15,873 nt of DNA from Conidiobolus incongruus B7586. Taxonomy: Eukaryota; Entomophthoromycota; Entomophthoromycetes; Entomophthorales; Conidiobolaceae. Below are positions 1 through 7,945 of the stretch, piece by piece. The position numbers and the translations under genes were made by a program. The stretch covers positions 1-15,873 of the forward strand of contig JNEM01012690.1 of NCBI GenBank assembly GCA_000697335.1. Direction: 5' to 3'. The notes beneath the pieces are model-generated. The model saw nothing but the letters and a program-made list of their open reading frames with translations. It searched no databases and had not been told where the DNA came from. Position 1 is the stretch's first letter; each line of letters opens with the position of its first letter.

Positions 1-280
1 AATCTTATAAATTATATAATATTTTTTAATTTTTTTTTGAATTAATTGATTTATTAAAATATTTAAATTAAAGATAATAAATATATTAAGGTATATTAAT
101 TTTATAAAATATTATATGAATTTAATAAATTAGATAAATAAATTATTTAAAAGAATTTATAAATATGATCTATAATAGCAATAATAATTATTATTAAAAC
201 TAATATAGTTTTATATGATCTTTGATAAACTTAGTATTATTTTTAATAAATCTATTAAAATAATAATAATATTACCATGG

Positions 281-315
281 AATCGAAGAAATGGGAAATT
301 TTTTAATTTCCGATT
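281..315. repeat. Small inverted repeat
   Basis: GGAAATT (294-300) and AATTTCC (305-311) form a perfect 7-bp inverted repeat around a TTTT loop. An overlapping outer pair, AATCG (281-285) and CGATT (311-315), could form a competing stem. This is one of few spots in the first 1.4 kb with several G and C residues. No function is recognised, and short palindromes arise often by chance in such A+T-rich DNA. Confidence 0.4.
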
Positions 316-953
316 TTTCAAACATATTATTAGTTTCAAATAAGCAAATATATACAAAACATTATTAGAAATAAAAGAAATTATTAATTTTATATTATAT
401 ATTTATTTTTACTTTGTATATATTAAAATGTTTATTTTTTTTCAATTGCAAAAAATTCCCATTATTTAAATTACAAAGTAATAATAATAAAAGTTGGATA
501 TATTAAAAACTTTAAATTTAATAAAAAGTATCATATTTCATTAAAAATATTAATAAAATCTTAGATATTGTATCAAATTGTTTATTTAGCACTATGTATC
601 AGGTTATTTATATAACACATATTTCAAACTCGATATTATCACTATTTTAATCAATTTTTAATAATTCAAACAATAGATAAAATAAAATATGGTTCAAAGA
701 TCGACTAAAATTAAAGTTTGAAAAAAGAGAGAATTTATATTATAATTAATGAGGATACTACCATAATTTTTAACTTAATATTACTATTTTATAAATTCTA
801 CTTTATATTAGAATAAGTGGATATAAAATAATTATTTTGAGCTTGATCTTTTTTCGTTAAAGTTTCAAACAATCAATTATAATATTAATTTTAATAGGTA
901 ATACAAAATTATTTAGTTTTATAAATTATTATTTAATTTATAATTATATTTTA

Positions 954-977
954 ATTATTATTATTATTATTATTATT
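954..977. repeat. (ATT)n microsatellite
   Basis: About eight tandem ATT units followed by further T-rich low-complexity sequence. A simple sequence repeat with no coding context. Confidence 0.85.
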
Positions 978-1075
978 TAATTTATTTAATTTTTTTTAAT
1001 TTTTTTAAAAAAAGAAATGATTAAATTATTAATTTCATAAAATATTTATAATTAGTAAAAGAATTGTTCTCAATT

Positions 1076-1127
<52 letters not shown>
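1076..1127. repeat. Compound (TA)n(GT)7(AT)n microsatellite
   Basis: A run of about eleven TA units (1076-1098) is followed by seven GT units (1099-1112) and then by about seven AT units to 1127. It is the only GT-dinucleotide tract seen in the window. The pattern is typical of slippage and interruption in a long AT tract. Confidence 0.9.
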
Positions 1128-1129
<2 letters not shown>

Positions 1130-1401
1130 CTGAAAAATTTCAAATTTATTCTTAAAATTAACCAATTATATTAATTAATAATAATTAATCGGAAATTTTT
1201 TGGTTTTTATTTTAAAAAAAATTTATAACTGTTACAAAATTAAAATTTAATTATTTAAAATTAAGTTTTAAAATTTTTATATTAAATTTATATTTATATA
1301 TATTACTTACTTTGGTATTAATCTTAGTCTTTTTTTTTCTTAATTTTTAAAAGTTTCAACTATTCATGTTCAAACTTTTAACTTGGTTTTTTATGTATAT
1401 G

Positions 1402-1691
1402 GGTGTTTGTTATAAATAAATAAATATTGATATTGATATATATATAGGTGATTAGTGTTCTATTAAAAGAGATTTAAAATTTATTTAGAATTTGTTTATT
1501 AATATTGGGTTTGATACTTATTTAAATTATAAATATAGATTTGTATCTTTAAACTATATAAAATTAATTTAAATTTATTGAATCTATTGTTGTTGAGAAG
1601 TATTGCAAATAGTTGGAGCAGATATATATATACACTCAATAATTTAATATAAATTATTTAGTCTAATTGTATTATATATATAAATATTGTG
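1402..1691 (+). promoter_or_regulatory. ATG-free leader and promoter of the CHS7-like gene
   Basis: There is no ATG in any frame between 1402 and the chosen start at 1692, although ATG is common in the surrounding spacer; the last upstream ATGs lie at 1393 and 1399. This fits a 5' UTR cleared of upstream starts. TATA-like runs occur at about 1621-1633 and 1672-1682, but such runs are everywhere in this genome and neither can be assigned as the TATA box. The transcription start is not determined. Confidence 0.45.
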
Positions 1692-2748
1692 ATGGTTCAA
1701 TTCGGTAACTATCATGATATCTGTGAAAATGCACCGTTACTTGTATGTCCGTTAGTTCAGGAAACTCATGGAATTAGCCAAATTTGTTATACAAGAACTT
1801 TAGAAGTTGGTAGTTTGACACTATTAGAAGCAAGTGAGTGAAAATTGATATTAGTTTTATCAATCCATACTGAATATCATTTATTAGCTACAATACCCAT
1901 ATACATTATCACTATACTAATGCTAGGGATGATGATATACAATATCAAGAGTAAATATTCTGCAATTGGTAAATTTAATATCAAACCCTATTGAAACAAG
2001 TAAACTAATTTCAAACATTTAAATAGGTCGAAAAGAACTTGCGACACTATTCTATATTTATTTCGTTATGAATTTCCTAGAAATATTCTTAGTCACTGGG
2101 ATTATTCCAATTGATTCCAATGCTTATCAAATTTTAGTTAGTTTCCATTTTGGTATGATGACTGCTTTTTCGATATGCCTAGTTTTAAACGGTTTAGTTT
2201 ATTTCGATCTAGTCAGAGAAGGCTCGGCTCTTTCTCTTTGGGTAATTTTAATATTTATATATATTATTATTATTATTATTATTATATGTTATTAATATTC
2301 TTATTAGATTGTTCGATTAAGTTCCTTTGCATTTTTTCTTATCTCATTCTCCATTAGTTTATCCACATTCAAAAATGTTGGACCTTTCAAAGCAGATCAT
2401 CCGGTTGGTGTCTGGGCGTTACACATTCTCGTAAATGGAATTCTAATATTAATATTCTTATTATCTCAAATTCTGTACCTTGTTAAGTTAGCGGATGATT
2501 TATGGCCACTCGGAGCCTTAGCTATTTCGTTATTATTTTTTATATTTGGGAATGTTGGATTATTTAAATTATCAACACCCATCTGTGAAGTTGGAAAACA
2601 TTATTTAGATGGTCTTTTCCTATATAATATATGTAGTTTACTATCTATTATGATGTTATATAAGTACTGGGATGGGATAACTTATGAAGATTTAGAATTT
2701 TCAATAGGTGGTTCTAAATTTAACGAATGGGAATTGAAAAAGACATGA
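1692..2748 (+). CDS. CHS7: Chitin synthase export chaperone (Chs7 family), 4 exons
   Basis: Exons are 1692-1833, 1888-1968, 2027-2241 and 2308-2748. The GT-AG introns are 54, 58 and 66 bp, and retention of the first or third would introduce an in-frame stop. The 292-aa product, close to the family's usual length, is recognised as Chs7. In yeast this ER membrane protein lets chitin synthase III (Chs3) leave the ER. Visible family marks are an N-terminal cysteine pattern (C11, C19, C32, the last in an ICYTR segment), NIKSKYSAIGRKEL (residues 66-79), EGSALSLW before the third intron, HYLDGLF in the last third, and a C-terminal KYWDGITYEDLEFSIGG (residues 265-281). About seven hydrophobic segments lie near residues 47-64, 80-100, 112-133, 147-167, 180-203, 210-230 and 243-262, matching the seven-span topology. 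The start is chosen because the N-terminus aligns with the family and no ATG lies in the preceding 290 bp. The gene looks intact. Confidence 0.95.
2263..2285 (+). repeat. (ATT)n microsatellite inside CHS7 intron 3
   Basis: Seven to eight tandem ATT units lie in the middle of the third intron (2242-2307), between the GTAATT donor and the TTATTAG acceptor. Length change here would alter intron size, not the protein, as long as splicing holds. Confidence 0.85.
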
Positions 2749-2892
2749 AACGAATCAGTTTGATTTGAATGATCTAATTTAGAACTAACTGTGATATAGC
2801 AATTGATCAGTTTTAATTGATCTATATATTATTAAATTTGGCATTTTATAAATCATATTCATTTTTAATAATTAATCATTTTAATACTAAAT

Positions 2893-2898
2893 AATAAA
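2893..2898 (+). terminator. Candidate polyadenylation signal of the CHS7-like gene
   Basis: An AATAAA hexamer sits about 145 bases after the stop codon, a reasonable 3' UTR length. The A+T-rich sequence produces this hexamer often by chance, so the assignment is weak. Confidence 0.3.
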
Positions 2899-3607
2899 TA
2901 ATGAAATATTTCTAAATATGATTGTTATTATCAAATGGATTGATCAATACTACTGATATGACAGATGTAATATAAATAATTGAAAGACGTTCTATTATGT
3001 ATATAATTATAAATAAAGATATTTAATTTATCCATTAAAAAGTGCTATTATGTCTTTATTTAATAACTATAACAAAATATTAATGAATAGTTTTTATGTT
3101 GTTATTGTTGAACATATTATATTTCATTATTATCTTTGAATTTAAAAATATAATGAAACAATAACTAGTCAATTTCATTAAATTGTACATTGATAAATGT
3201 TTCAAGATATAATAAATGAAAAGTGAATTTTAAAACTTGAAAGATTATTTCAAAATTACAATAAAGAAGTATATTGATTATAAATATTGAATAATAATCC
3301 TTTTGTGAATATAATAGTATTCAAATTTAAATTTATCGCAAAAATTTAATAATACAAAACTTATAACAATCTAAATAAGAAAAATTAACTAAAAAAAGAG
3401 ATTGGAAAATTCCAAAAAAAATAATTTACTAACTAACCAAATATATTCTTATTATTTACTCTATAACAATAACCCCACTTCAAGGCTTATACTCTCACTG
3501 TTTTAGACTAACTATCTATCATTAATGAACTGATTCAGCCTCCTTAGGAATCAATATCATTCAAATATTATTCAACTTATAATCGTTCCATTATGTAAAA
3601 TAATGAA

Positions 3608-3631
3608 ATATATATATATATATATATATAT
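3608..3631. repeat. (AT)12 microsatellite
   Basis: An uninterrupted run of AT dinucleotides, flanked by GAA on the left and GAAAACCC on the right. A simple sequence repeat. Confidence 0.9.
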
Positions 3632-4005
3632 GAAAACCCTTAATAATTTCTAAAATATTAAGTAATAAAGATGTCATTTTTTTATCAATTTATATTTTAC
3701 TGAATATTAACCCTTAAAAATATATAATTATATTTTGAAAACAGAAAAAAAATGAATAAATATTAATAATAGTTTTTTTATGATAATTTTTTTTCGGATG
3801 ATGTCATAATAATTGAAATTGAAGATTTTATTTTTTTTTAAAAATTATAATATTGGATTTATTTTAAAAGTATTATCAAGGAGGAATATATTGAAGTTTC
3901 ACCGATATATTATCAATAAATTAAGATTAATATTTCACCGTATATTGCATCGTTGTATTGATAATAATATTTGAAATGAGTATATGTCATAAGTAGAAGT
4001 AATTA

Positions 4006-4018
4006 CTGGATAATCCAG
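4006..4018. repeat. 13-nt palindrome
   Basis: CTGGAT-A-ATCCAG is a perfect inverted repeat around one base. It is one of few G+C-containing palindromes in the spacer and could be a dimeric protein-binding site, but no known motif is recognised. Confidence 0.35.
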
Positions 4019-5632
4019 ATTTCAGTATAATGATAACCAAATGAGTTTTATTTGCTATTAGTTATTATAATAATAGTAAAAAATAAGAATTTTTTACCTA
4101 GTTTTAAGGTAAAAAAATAAATAAATTTAAAATTAATGTAAATTTTTATGTTCGAAATATATCATAATGCTTTCTGTAAATATAATAATTGAAAAGAGTA
4201 TATTTCAAATTATTAAACTGCTAAATATTCACCAATATTCCAAAGTGTAACTTAATTTTCAAGTAGCTAGAAATCAACCTTGTTATTTAGTTGCTTAGTT
4301 GATTACTAATATTATTTCAAATTTTAGGAATGTGGAGGAACTTAATTTATTGTAATTTTGGGTTCTAACTACAGTATTTAGACATAAAATTATAATATAT
4401 ATATATTATTTGAATATTATCCAATCTCGATTTATAAATTTGAATAATGTTATAAAATATAATTTTTAGTAAATAATTTTAAAAGAGAAATTAATTTGGT
4501 GAATGTTCAAAATACTAATTGAAATACTAATTAATTAAATAACAAATATGAATTAAAAAATGCAAAGTATTTCCAATAATTTAATTCATTTGTGAGATTA
4601 TAAAAACAATTAAATAATACATTATAAGTAGTTCAAAATAATACTAAAAATTTATAGATAATTAAAAAATAACCAAATAGAATCAAATTATATATTCTGT
4701 TATTTCTGAACAGATTATTATATAATTGTTGGGTATAATAGATAAATTATAAAATAATTCAAATTTGAAAATTATTTTTAAAATTATATTATAAATAATA
4801 ATAATAATAATAGATATAAAATTTACAAAAATTTTTATCAATAGGTTTTATATTGATATTTTTTAATATATAGGAAACTTCTATTATCAAACTTGGCAAT
4901 ACAATGATATTAAGATAACTAATTCCACATTTTGCGCAATATTTGATTTATTAAACATAATTGAATGTTAAAATTCAAACCAAATTCAAGTTTGACAATA
5001 TTAAATCATAAATATTTCATTTAACAATATATTCTTATAAAACATTAATATTATGATAATGATGGCATTATTTATCATTTAATAAAATATTCAATCTTTT
5101 ATATTAATCGCAAAAATCATTATTTTAATTTACAAAATATGGTAATTTATTTTAAATTATAAGTTTAAAGAAGTTATATTAAAACAGAATTATTTTGAAT
5201 ACATGATATTGAATTAATAATAATTTAGTAACATATCATTAGACTTTTTGTTTTTGAAAAAAAACAAAGATAATTGAATAATTTTTATATATTAATTTTT
5301 TTAAATTAAAACTTCTAAAATAGTTCTATAATAATCCTGTCAATTCTACAACCATTAAATTTCAAAAATACATCTATCAAATATATTTTTATATTATACC
5401 TCAAATCATAGTATCGGTTAATAAATTCAATAATATTAATTATGTCATCATGAATTCATATTCCTGATTTTTTTATTACAATATTATTCAAGATATATAA
5501 AAACAAAATCTAGTTTTTTAATTTTATTACTAAATTTAGTAAAATTCAATTTATGCTTAAAAAAAATAGAAAATTATAAATCTTATAATGATTATTAAAT
5601 ATATCATTATTCTTAAAAATTTTTATACTATG

Positions 5633-5653
5633 TATATATATATATATATATAT
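5633..5653. repeat. (TA)n microsatellite
   Basis: About ten TA units in a simple-sequence run. A similar tract follows about 75 bp downstream. Confidence 0.85.
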
Positions 5654-5727
5654 TTAAAAAAATTTATAAAATAATTTAAAATAAAAAAAATAATATTAAT
5701 CTATTCCAATAATCATATTTTAATATT

Positions 5728-5748
5728 ATATATATATATATATATATT
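5728..5748. repeat. (TA)n microsatellite
   Basis: About ten TA units in the same low-complexity neighbourhood as the preceding tract. Confidence 0.85.
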
Positions 5749-5847
5749 ATTCTCTCAGATTTAGTATAAAATGATAATTTTATAATAACAATAATAAAAA
5801 AAATAATAATATTTATTTTATATTTTATTATAAATAAAAATTTTTGA

Positions 5848-5848
<1 letters not shown>

Positions 5849-5879
<31 letters not shown>
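5849..5879. repeat. (TAA)n microsatellite
   Basis: About ten tandem TAA units, uninterrupted, followed by an A/T homopolymer-rich stretch. Confidence 0.9.
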
Positions 5880-6217
5880 TTTTTCTTAACTCTTAATTTA
5901 ATTTTCAACTGATTTGAAAATTTTTAGAATGAAAAAAAAATAAAATTAATGTAATTTTTTATATTAATAAAATTTAATTGGTTAAAACTAGTTGAAAATT
6001 TTTTTTAATTGGTTTGGTGGATTAAAATGATCATAATTAAATAATTAATAAATTCAATTTGTTTGATGATATCAGAATGTAATGTTGTTGAGTTGGTTAC
6101 TGAAGTAATCAATAATTTGGTGGATTATATTATTTTTAGCAAAATAAAATTCCCATTATAATGATTACTTGAATGAAGTAAATAAACGTGGGTAAAAAAA
6201 TTCGACAAAATGTGAGA

Positions 6218-6223
6218 TTTATT
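6218..6223 (-). terminator. Candidate polyadenylation signal of the ankyrin gene
   Basis: On the minus strand AATAAA lies about 340 bases past the ankyrin stop codon. It directly follows a UAUA/CAUA-rich tract (6227-6277). That order resembles the yeast-type arrangement of an efficiency element followed by an A-rich positioning element. The G+C-richer transcribed-looking sequence also ends just before this block. Confidence 0.4.
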
Positions 6224-6562
6224 GCGTATGGTATATGGTATAATATATGATATATAATATGATAAAATATGATAATGGGTTAAGCTAATTTACAGGAGGA
6301 TTACATAATATGTCAAATAAATCTTACAAGAATAAGCTCGCTCTCCACCCTCCCCCCGAAACAAGTTGCCAATCGATCGATTGATGTCAAAATCATATCA
6401 TGTTCGATATCCAACAAATCGTTATGGAAGTGTAGGGGGGACACGACACACTCATATGGTAGCTGTTGATGAGAAGTACGGCTGAGAGATAGAGCCATTT
6501 ACGCCAGGTAAATGACTCATTTCACCAAGCTAATAGTCCATTTCGATGCAATGAGGATTTAG
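6224..6562 (-). other. Probable 3' UTR of the ankyrin gene, with potential hairpins
   Basis: From the stop codon to about 6335 the sequence stays clearly richer in G+C than the spacers, suggesting transcribed sequence under constraint. Read as RNA it can form a 7-bp stem CATTTAC/GTAAATG (6496-6502 with 6508-6514, 5-nt loop). It can also form a long-range 7-bp stem between TCCCCCC (6351-6357) and GGGGGGA (6435-6441), which encloses the 14-nt palindrome CAATCGATCGATTG (6370-6383). A 61-codon open frame crosses it (6313-6498, minus) but resembles nothing known, so I treat it as noncoding. An additional 3' exon cannot be excluded. Confidence 0.5.
6496..6514 (-). other. Perfect 7-bp stem-loop in the ankyrin 3' UTR
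   Basis: CATTTAC and GTAAATG are perfect complements separated by the five bases GCCAG. The right arm overlaps ATGACTCAT (6512-6520), which as DNA is the Gcn4/AP-1 bZIP consensus. The stem and the bZIP site are alternative readings of the same bases. No function is demonstrated. Confidence 0.45.
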
Positions 6563-7423
6563 CTAGCGAATAGATAAATCCTGGCGAGGAGACAGAAATG
6601 AAGAAAATAAAAATTTGCAAGAGGATGGCGGGTGAGAAGATTTGGAACACGTTGATGACGACCTAGAGATCGTGGTGTTGGCTTTGGTATTGGATTTTTT
6701 GCTGGACTTGCCAATACCAAGGAATTTTTTAAATGGGCTCTTGAGCTTGGCCGATAATGGTGATGCCGATATTGGCTGCGATTGTGCTGTGGTAATAGAG
6801 AGATCGAGTGGCTGTGGAATGCTTTTGCGTTTCTCTGTAATGGTTGAGTGAGAGGGAGGACATGGGAGTGTAATTGTTGAAGCGTTAAGTTTGTCAATAA
6901 TAAGGGAGCTGTCTGCACTGCTGATGGTTGACCATCTTGAGTTGTTTGCAGATGCTGGAGCACTATGAAGCGCAGCATACGTTTCTAACTGAGCTACAAT
7001 TGCAGTTAGATTTTTTGCTTTTGCTATACAAATGGGAGTAGATCCATATTTGTCGACAATATGAGGATTAGCACCACTTTCCAGAAGAATGTTCACTATT
7101 TCAAGATTATTGCCAGCAACAGCAAAATGAAGTGCTGTAGCACCAATAGATATTTCAGAAGTGCTATTTGGTGCAGCTGTGCCGGTAAGTCGGCGAGGTC
7201 TTCGAATTCCATTTACATTGCACCCCCTGTCAATGAGATATCTAACAACGTGAGAGTGGCCACTAGCTGCAGCAATATGAATAGGGAGAAGCCCTTTATG
7301 TAGAGATTCTGTAGATTGACCATAGTCTAGAGCAAATTTAACAAGACCAATGTTGCCACTGGCAGCTGCTGAGTGCAGTCCCAGTTGCAGGGACGAAGCT
7401 GATGTATTTGAGTGTTTACTCAT
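6563..7423 (-). CDS. Ankyrin-repeat protein, conserved fungal family, function unknown
   Basis: An uninterrupted 286-codon gene. The start is chosen because MSKHSNTSASSLQLGLHSAA recalls the N-terminus of a family seen in Mucoromycota and basidiomycetes, and because no ATG occurs in the 309 bp upstream. About four ankyrin repeats are visible: residues 16-42, 44-72 (LPIHIAAASGHSHVVRYLID), 95-124 (ATALHFAVAGNNLEIVNILL) and 126-150 (STPICIAKAKN, degenerate). A basic insert, RRPRRLTG, follows the second repeat. Residues 155-286 are Ser/Thr/Pro-rich and probably disordered, with a basic patch KLKSPFKKFLGIGKSSKK (226-243). There is no signal peptide or clear membrane span. It is likely a cytosolic or nuclear adaptor binding a partner through the repeats; the partner cannot be told. 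A pyrimidine-rich run ending in CAG (6581-6583, minus) resembles a splice acceptor, so the last few residues are less certain. Confidence 0.88.
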   Translation of the reverse strand: MSKHSNTSASSLQLGLHSAAASGNIGLVKFALDYGQSTESLHKGLLPIHIAAASGHSHVVRYLIDRGCNVNGIRRPRRLTGTAAPNSTSEISIGATALHFAVAGNNLEIVNILLESGANPHIVDKYGSTPICIAKAKNLTAIVAQLETYAALHSAPASANNSRWSTISSADSSLIIDKLNASTITLPCPPSHSTITEKRKSIPQPLDLSITTAQSQPISASPLSAKLKSPFKKFLGIGKSSKKSNTKANTTISRSSSTCSKSSHPPSSCKFLFSSFLSPRQDLSIR

Positions 7424-7732
7424 AACAATTATTTAGAGAAAAAATGTGATTAAAATTGATCCAAAAATTAACGAAGAAATATATAACTGAAATTAATATA
7501 TATATTTATACCGGTAATTGAATATGCAAAATGAAAAGACTCAAAAGTACAAATAAGGGGAAAGTAAAAGTTATTTGATACTAAAGTATTATAAATATAA
7601 TATTCACACAGGATGAAGTATGTCACGAAGAATCAAAGTCCGATTGTAGATACACTGGGGATAGAGTTGAATTAAATACAAAACTTGAACTAAATAAAAG
7701 AAACGTATCCGAAGTAACAAAAATCAAAATCT
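7424..7732 (-). promoter_or_regulatory. ATG-free 5' leader of the ankyrin gene
   Basis: Reading the minus strand, no ATG occurs in any frame across these 309 bp. The first upstream ATGs, at 7733-7735 and 7738-7740, fall where transcription would be expected to begin given the TATA-like box at 7771-7781. The pattern fits a long 5' UTR kept free of upstream starts. A TTTCAG near 7475-7480 on the minus strand could be a 5' UTR intron acceptor, but no good donor was settled. Confidence 0.5.
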
Positions 7733-7770
7733 CATTTCATCAATCAATTATCCAATTGGGTTACTTACGT

Positions 7771-7781
7771 CTCTTATATAC
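7771..7781 (-). promoter_or_regulatory. TATA-like box of the ankyrin gene
   Basis: On the minus strand GTATATAAGAG sits within otherwise mixed-composition sequence, so it is less likely to be random A+T than other TATA runs here. It lies about 350 bases upstream of the start codon and about 30-40 bases before the point where the ATG-free leader begins. Confidence 0.4.
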
Positions 7782-7905
7782 AAAGGAACCCATTACCTAA
7801 TTTGGGCTTCTCCTGAACGCTCCAATTCCACCCACTCTCCTTCTTTTCCACAGCTCAATTAAGCCCCAAACTCAATTGAGTATCATCTTCATCTTTGGTT
7901 ATTTC

Positions 7906-7945
7906 CCCAAGTCAAGGATTTTGAATGGAGTTCAAATTACTTGGG
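7906..7945. repeat. Nested inverted repeat in the ankyrin promoter
   Basis: The outer arms CCCAAGT (7906-7912) and ACTTGGG (7939-7945) enclose the inner arms TTTGAA (7920-7925) and TTCAAA (7931-7936). Both are perfect and share one axis, allowing for an asymmetric internal loop. This could be a paired protein-binding site or a cruciform. It is not a recognised motif. Confidence 0.4.

Larger units (their letters stand above)
1..1401. other. A+T-rich intergenic spacer
   Basis: No coding potential is visible on either strand. Stops are dense in all frames and no run recalls a known protein or RNA. It is made of poly-A/T and ATT/AT-rich low-complexity sequence. The only local structures are a small hairpin near 281-315 and two microsatellites, listed separately. 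A regulatory role for the CHS7-like gene downstream cannot be excluded for the distal part. Confidence 0.7.
2899..6217. other. A+T-rich intergenic spacer
   Basis: No gene, tRNA or mobile element is visible in this 3.3-kb stretch. It holds AT and AAT microsatellites, listed separately, and two mildly G+C-richer patches at about 3465-3560 and 4240-4380. Neither patch contains a convincing open frame. Near the right end (6010-6185) lie a repeated 12-mer and two small hairpins, beyond the probable 3' end of the ankyrin gene. Confidence 0.65.

Noticed and set aside
277-306. Nine-codon frame MESKKWEIF with a good CCATGG start context
   Set aside because: It is far too short, has no neighbouring exon with matching splice sites, and no recognisable protein.
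2068-2295. 75-codon plus-strand frame taken as a small membrane protein
   Set aside because: It is exon 3 of the CHS7-like gene read through into the ATT-rich third intron. The start methionine is internal.
6313-6498. 61-codon minus-strand frame downstream of the ankyrin gene
   Set aside because: It has no similarity that I recognise and no hydrophobic or repeat pattern. It lies inside a probable 3' UTR whose raised G+C lengthens random open frames. Kept only as a remote possibility of an extra exon.
6559-6978. 139-codon minus-strand frame overlapping the ankyrin gene
   Set aside because: It is a shadow in another frame of the ankyrin coding sequence, with a His/Leu/Gln-rich meaningless product. 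The two plus-strand frames at 6642-6851 and 7061-7303 are rejected for the same reason.
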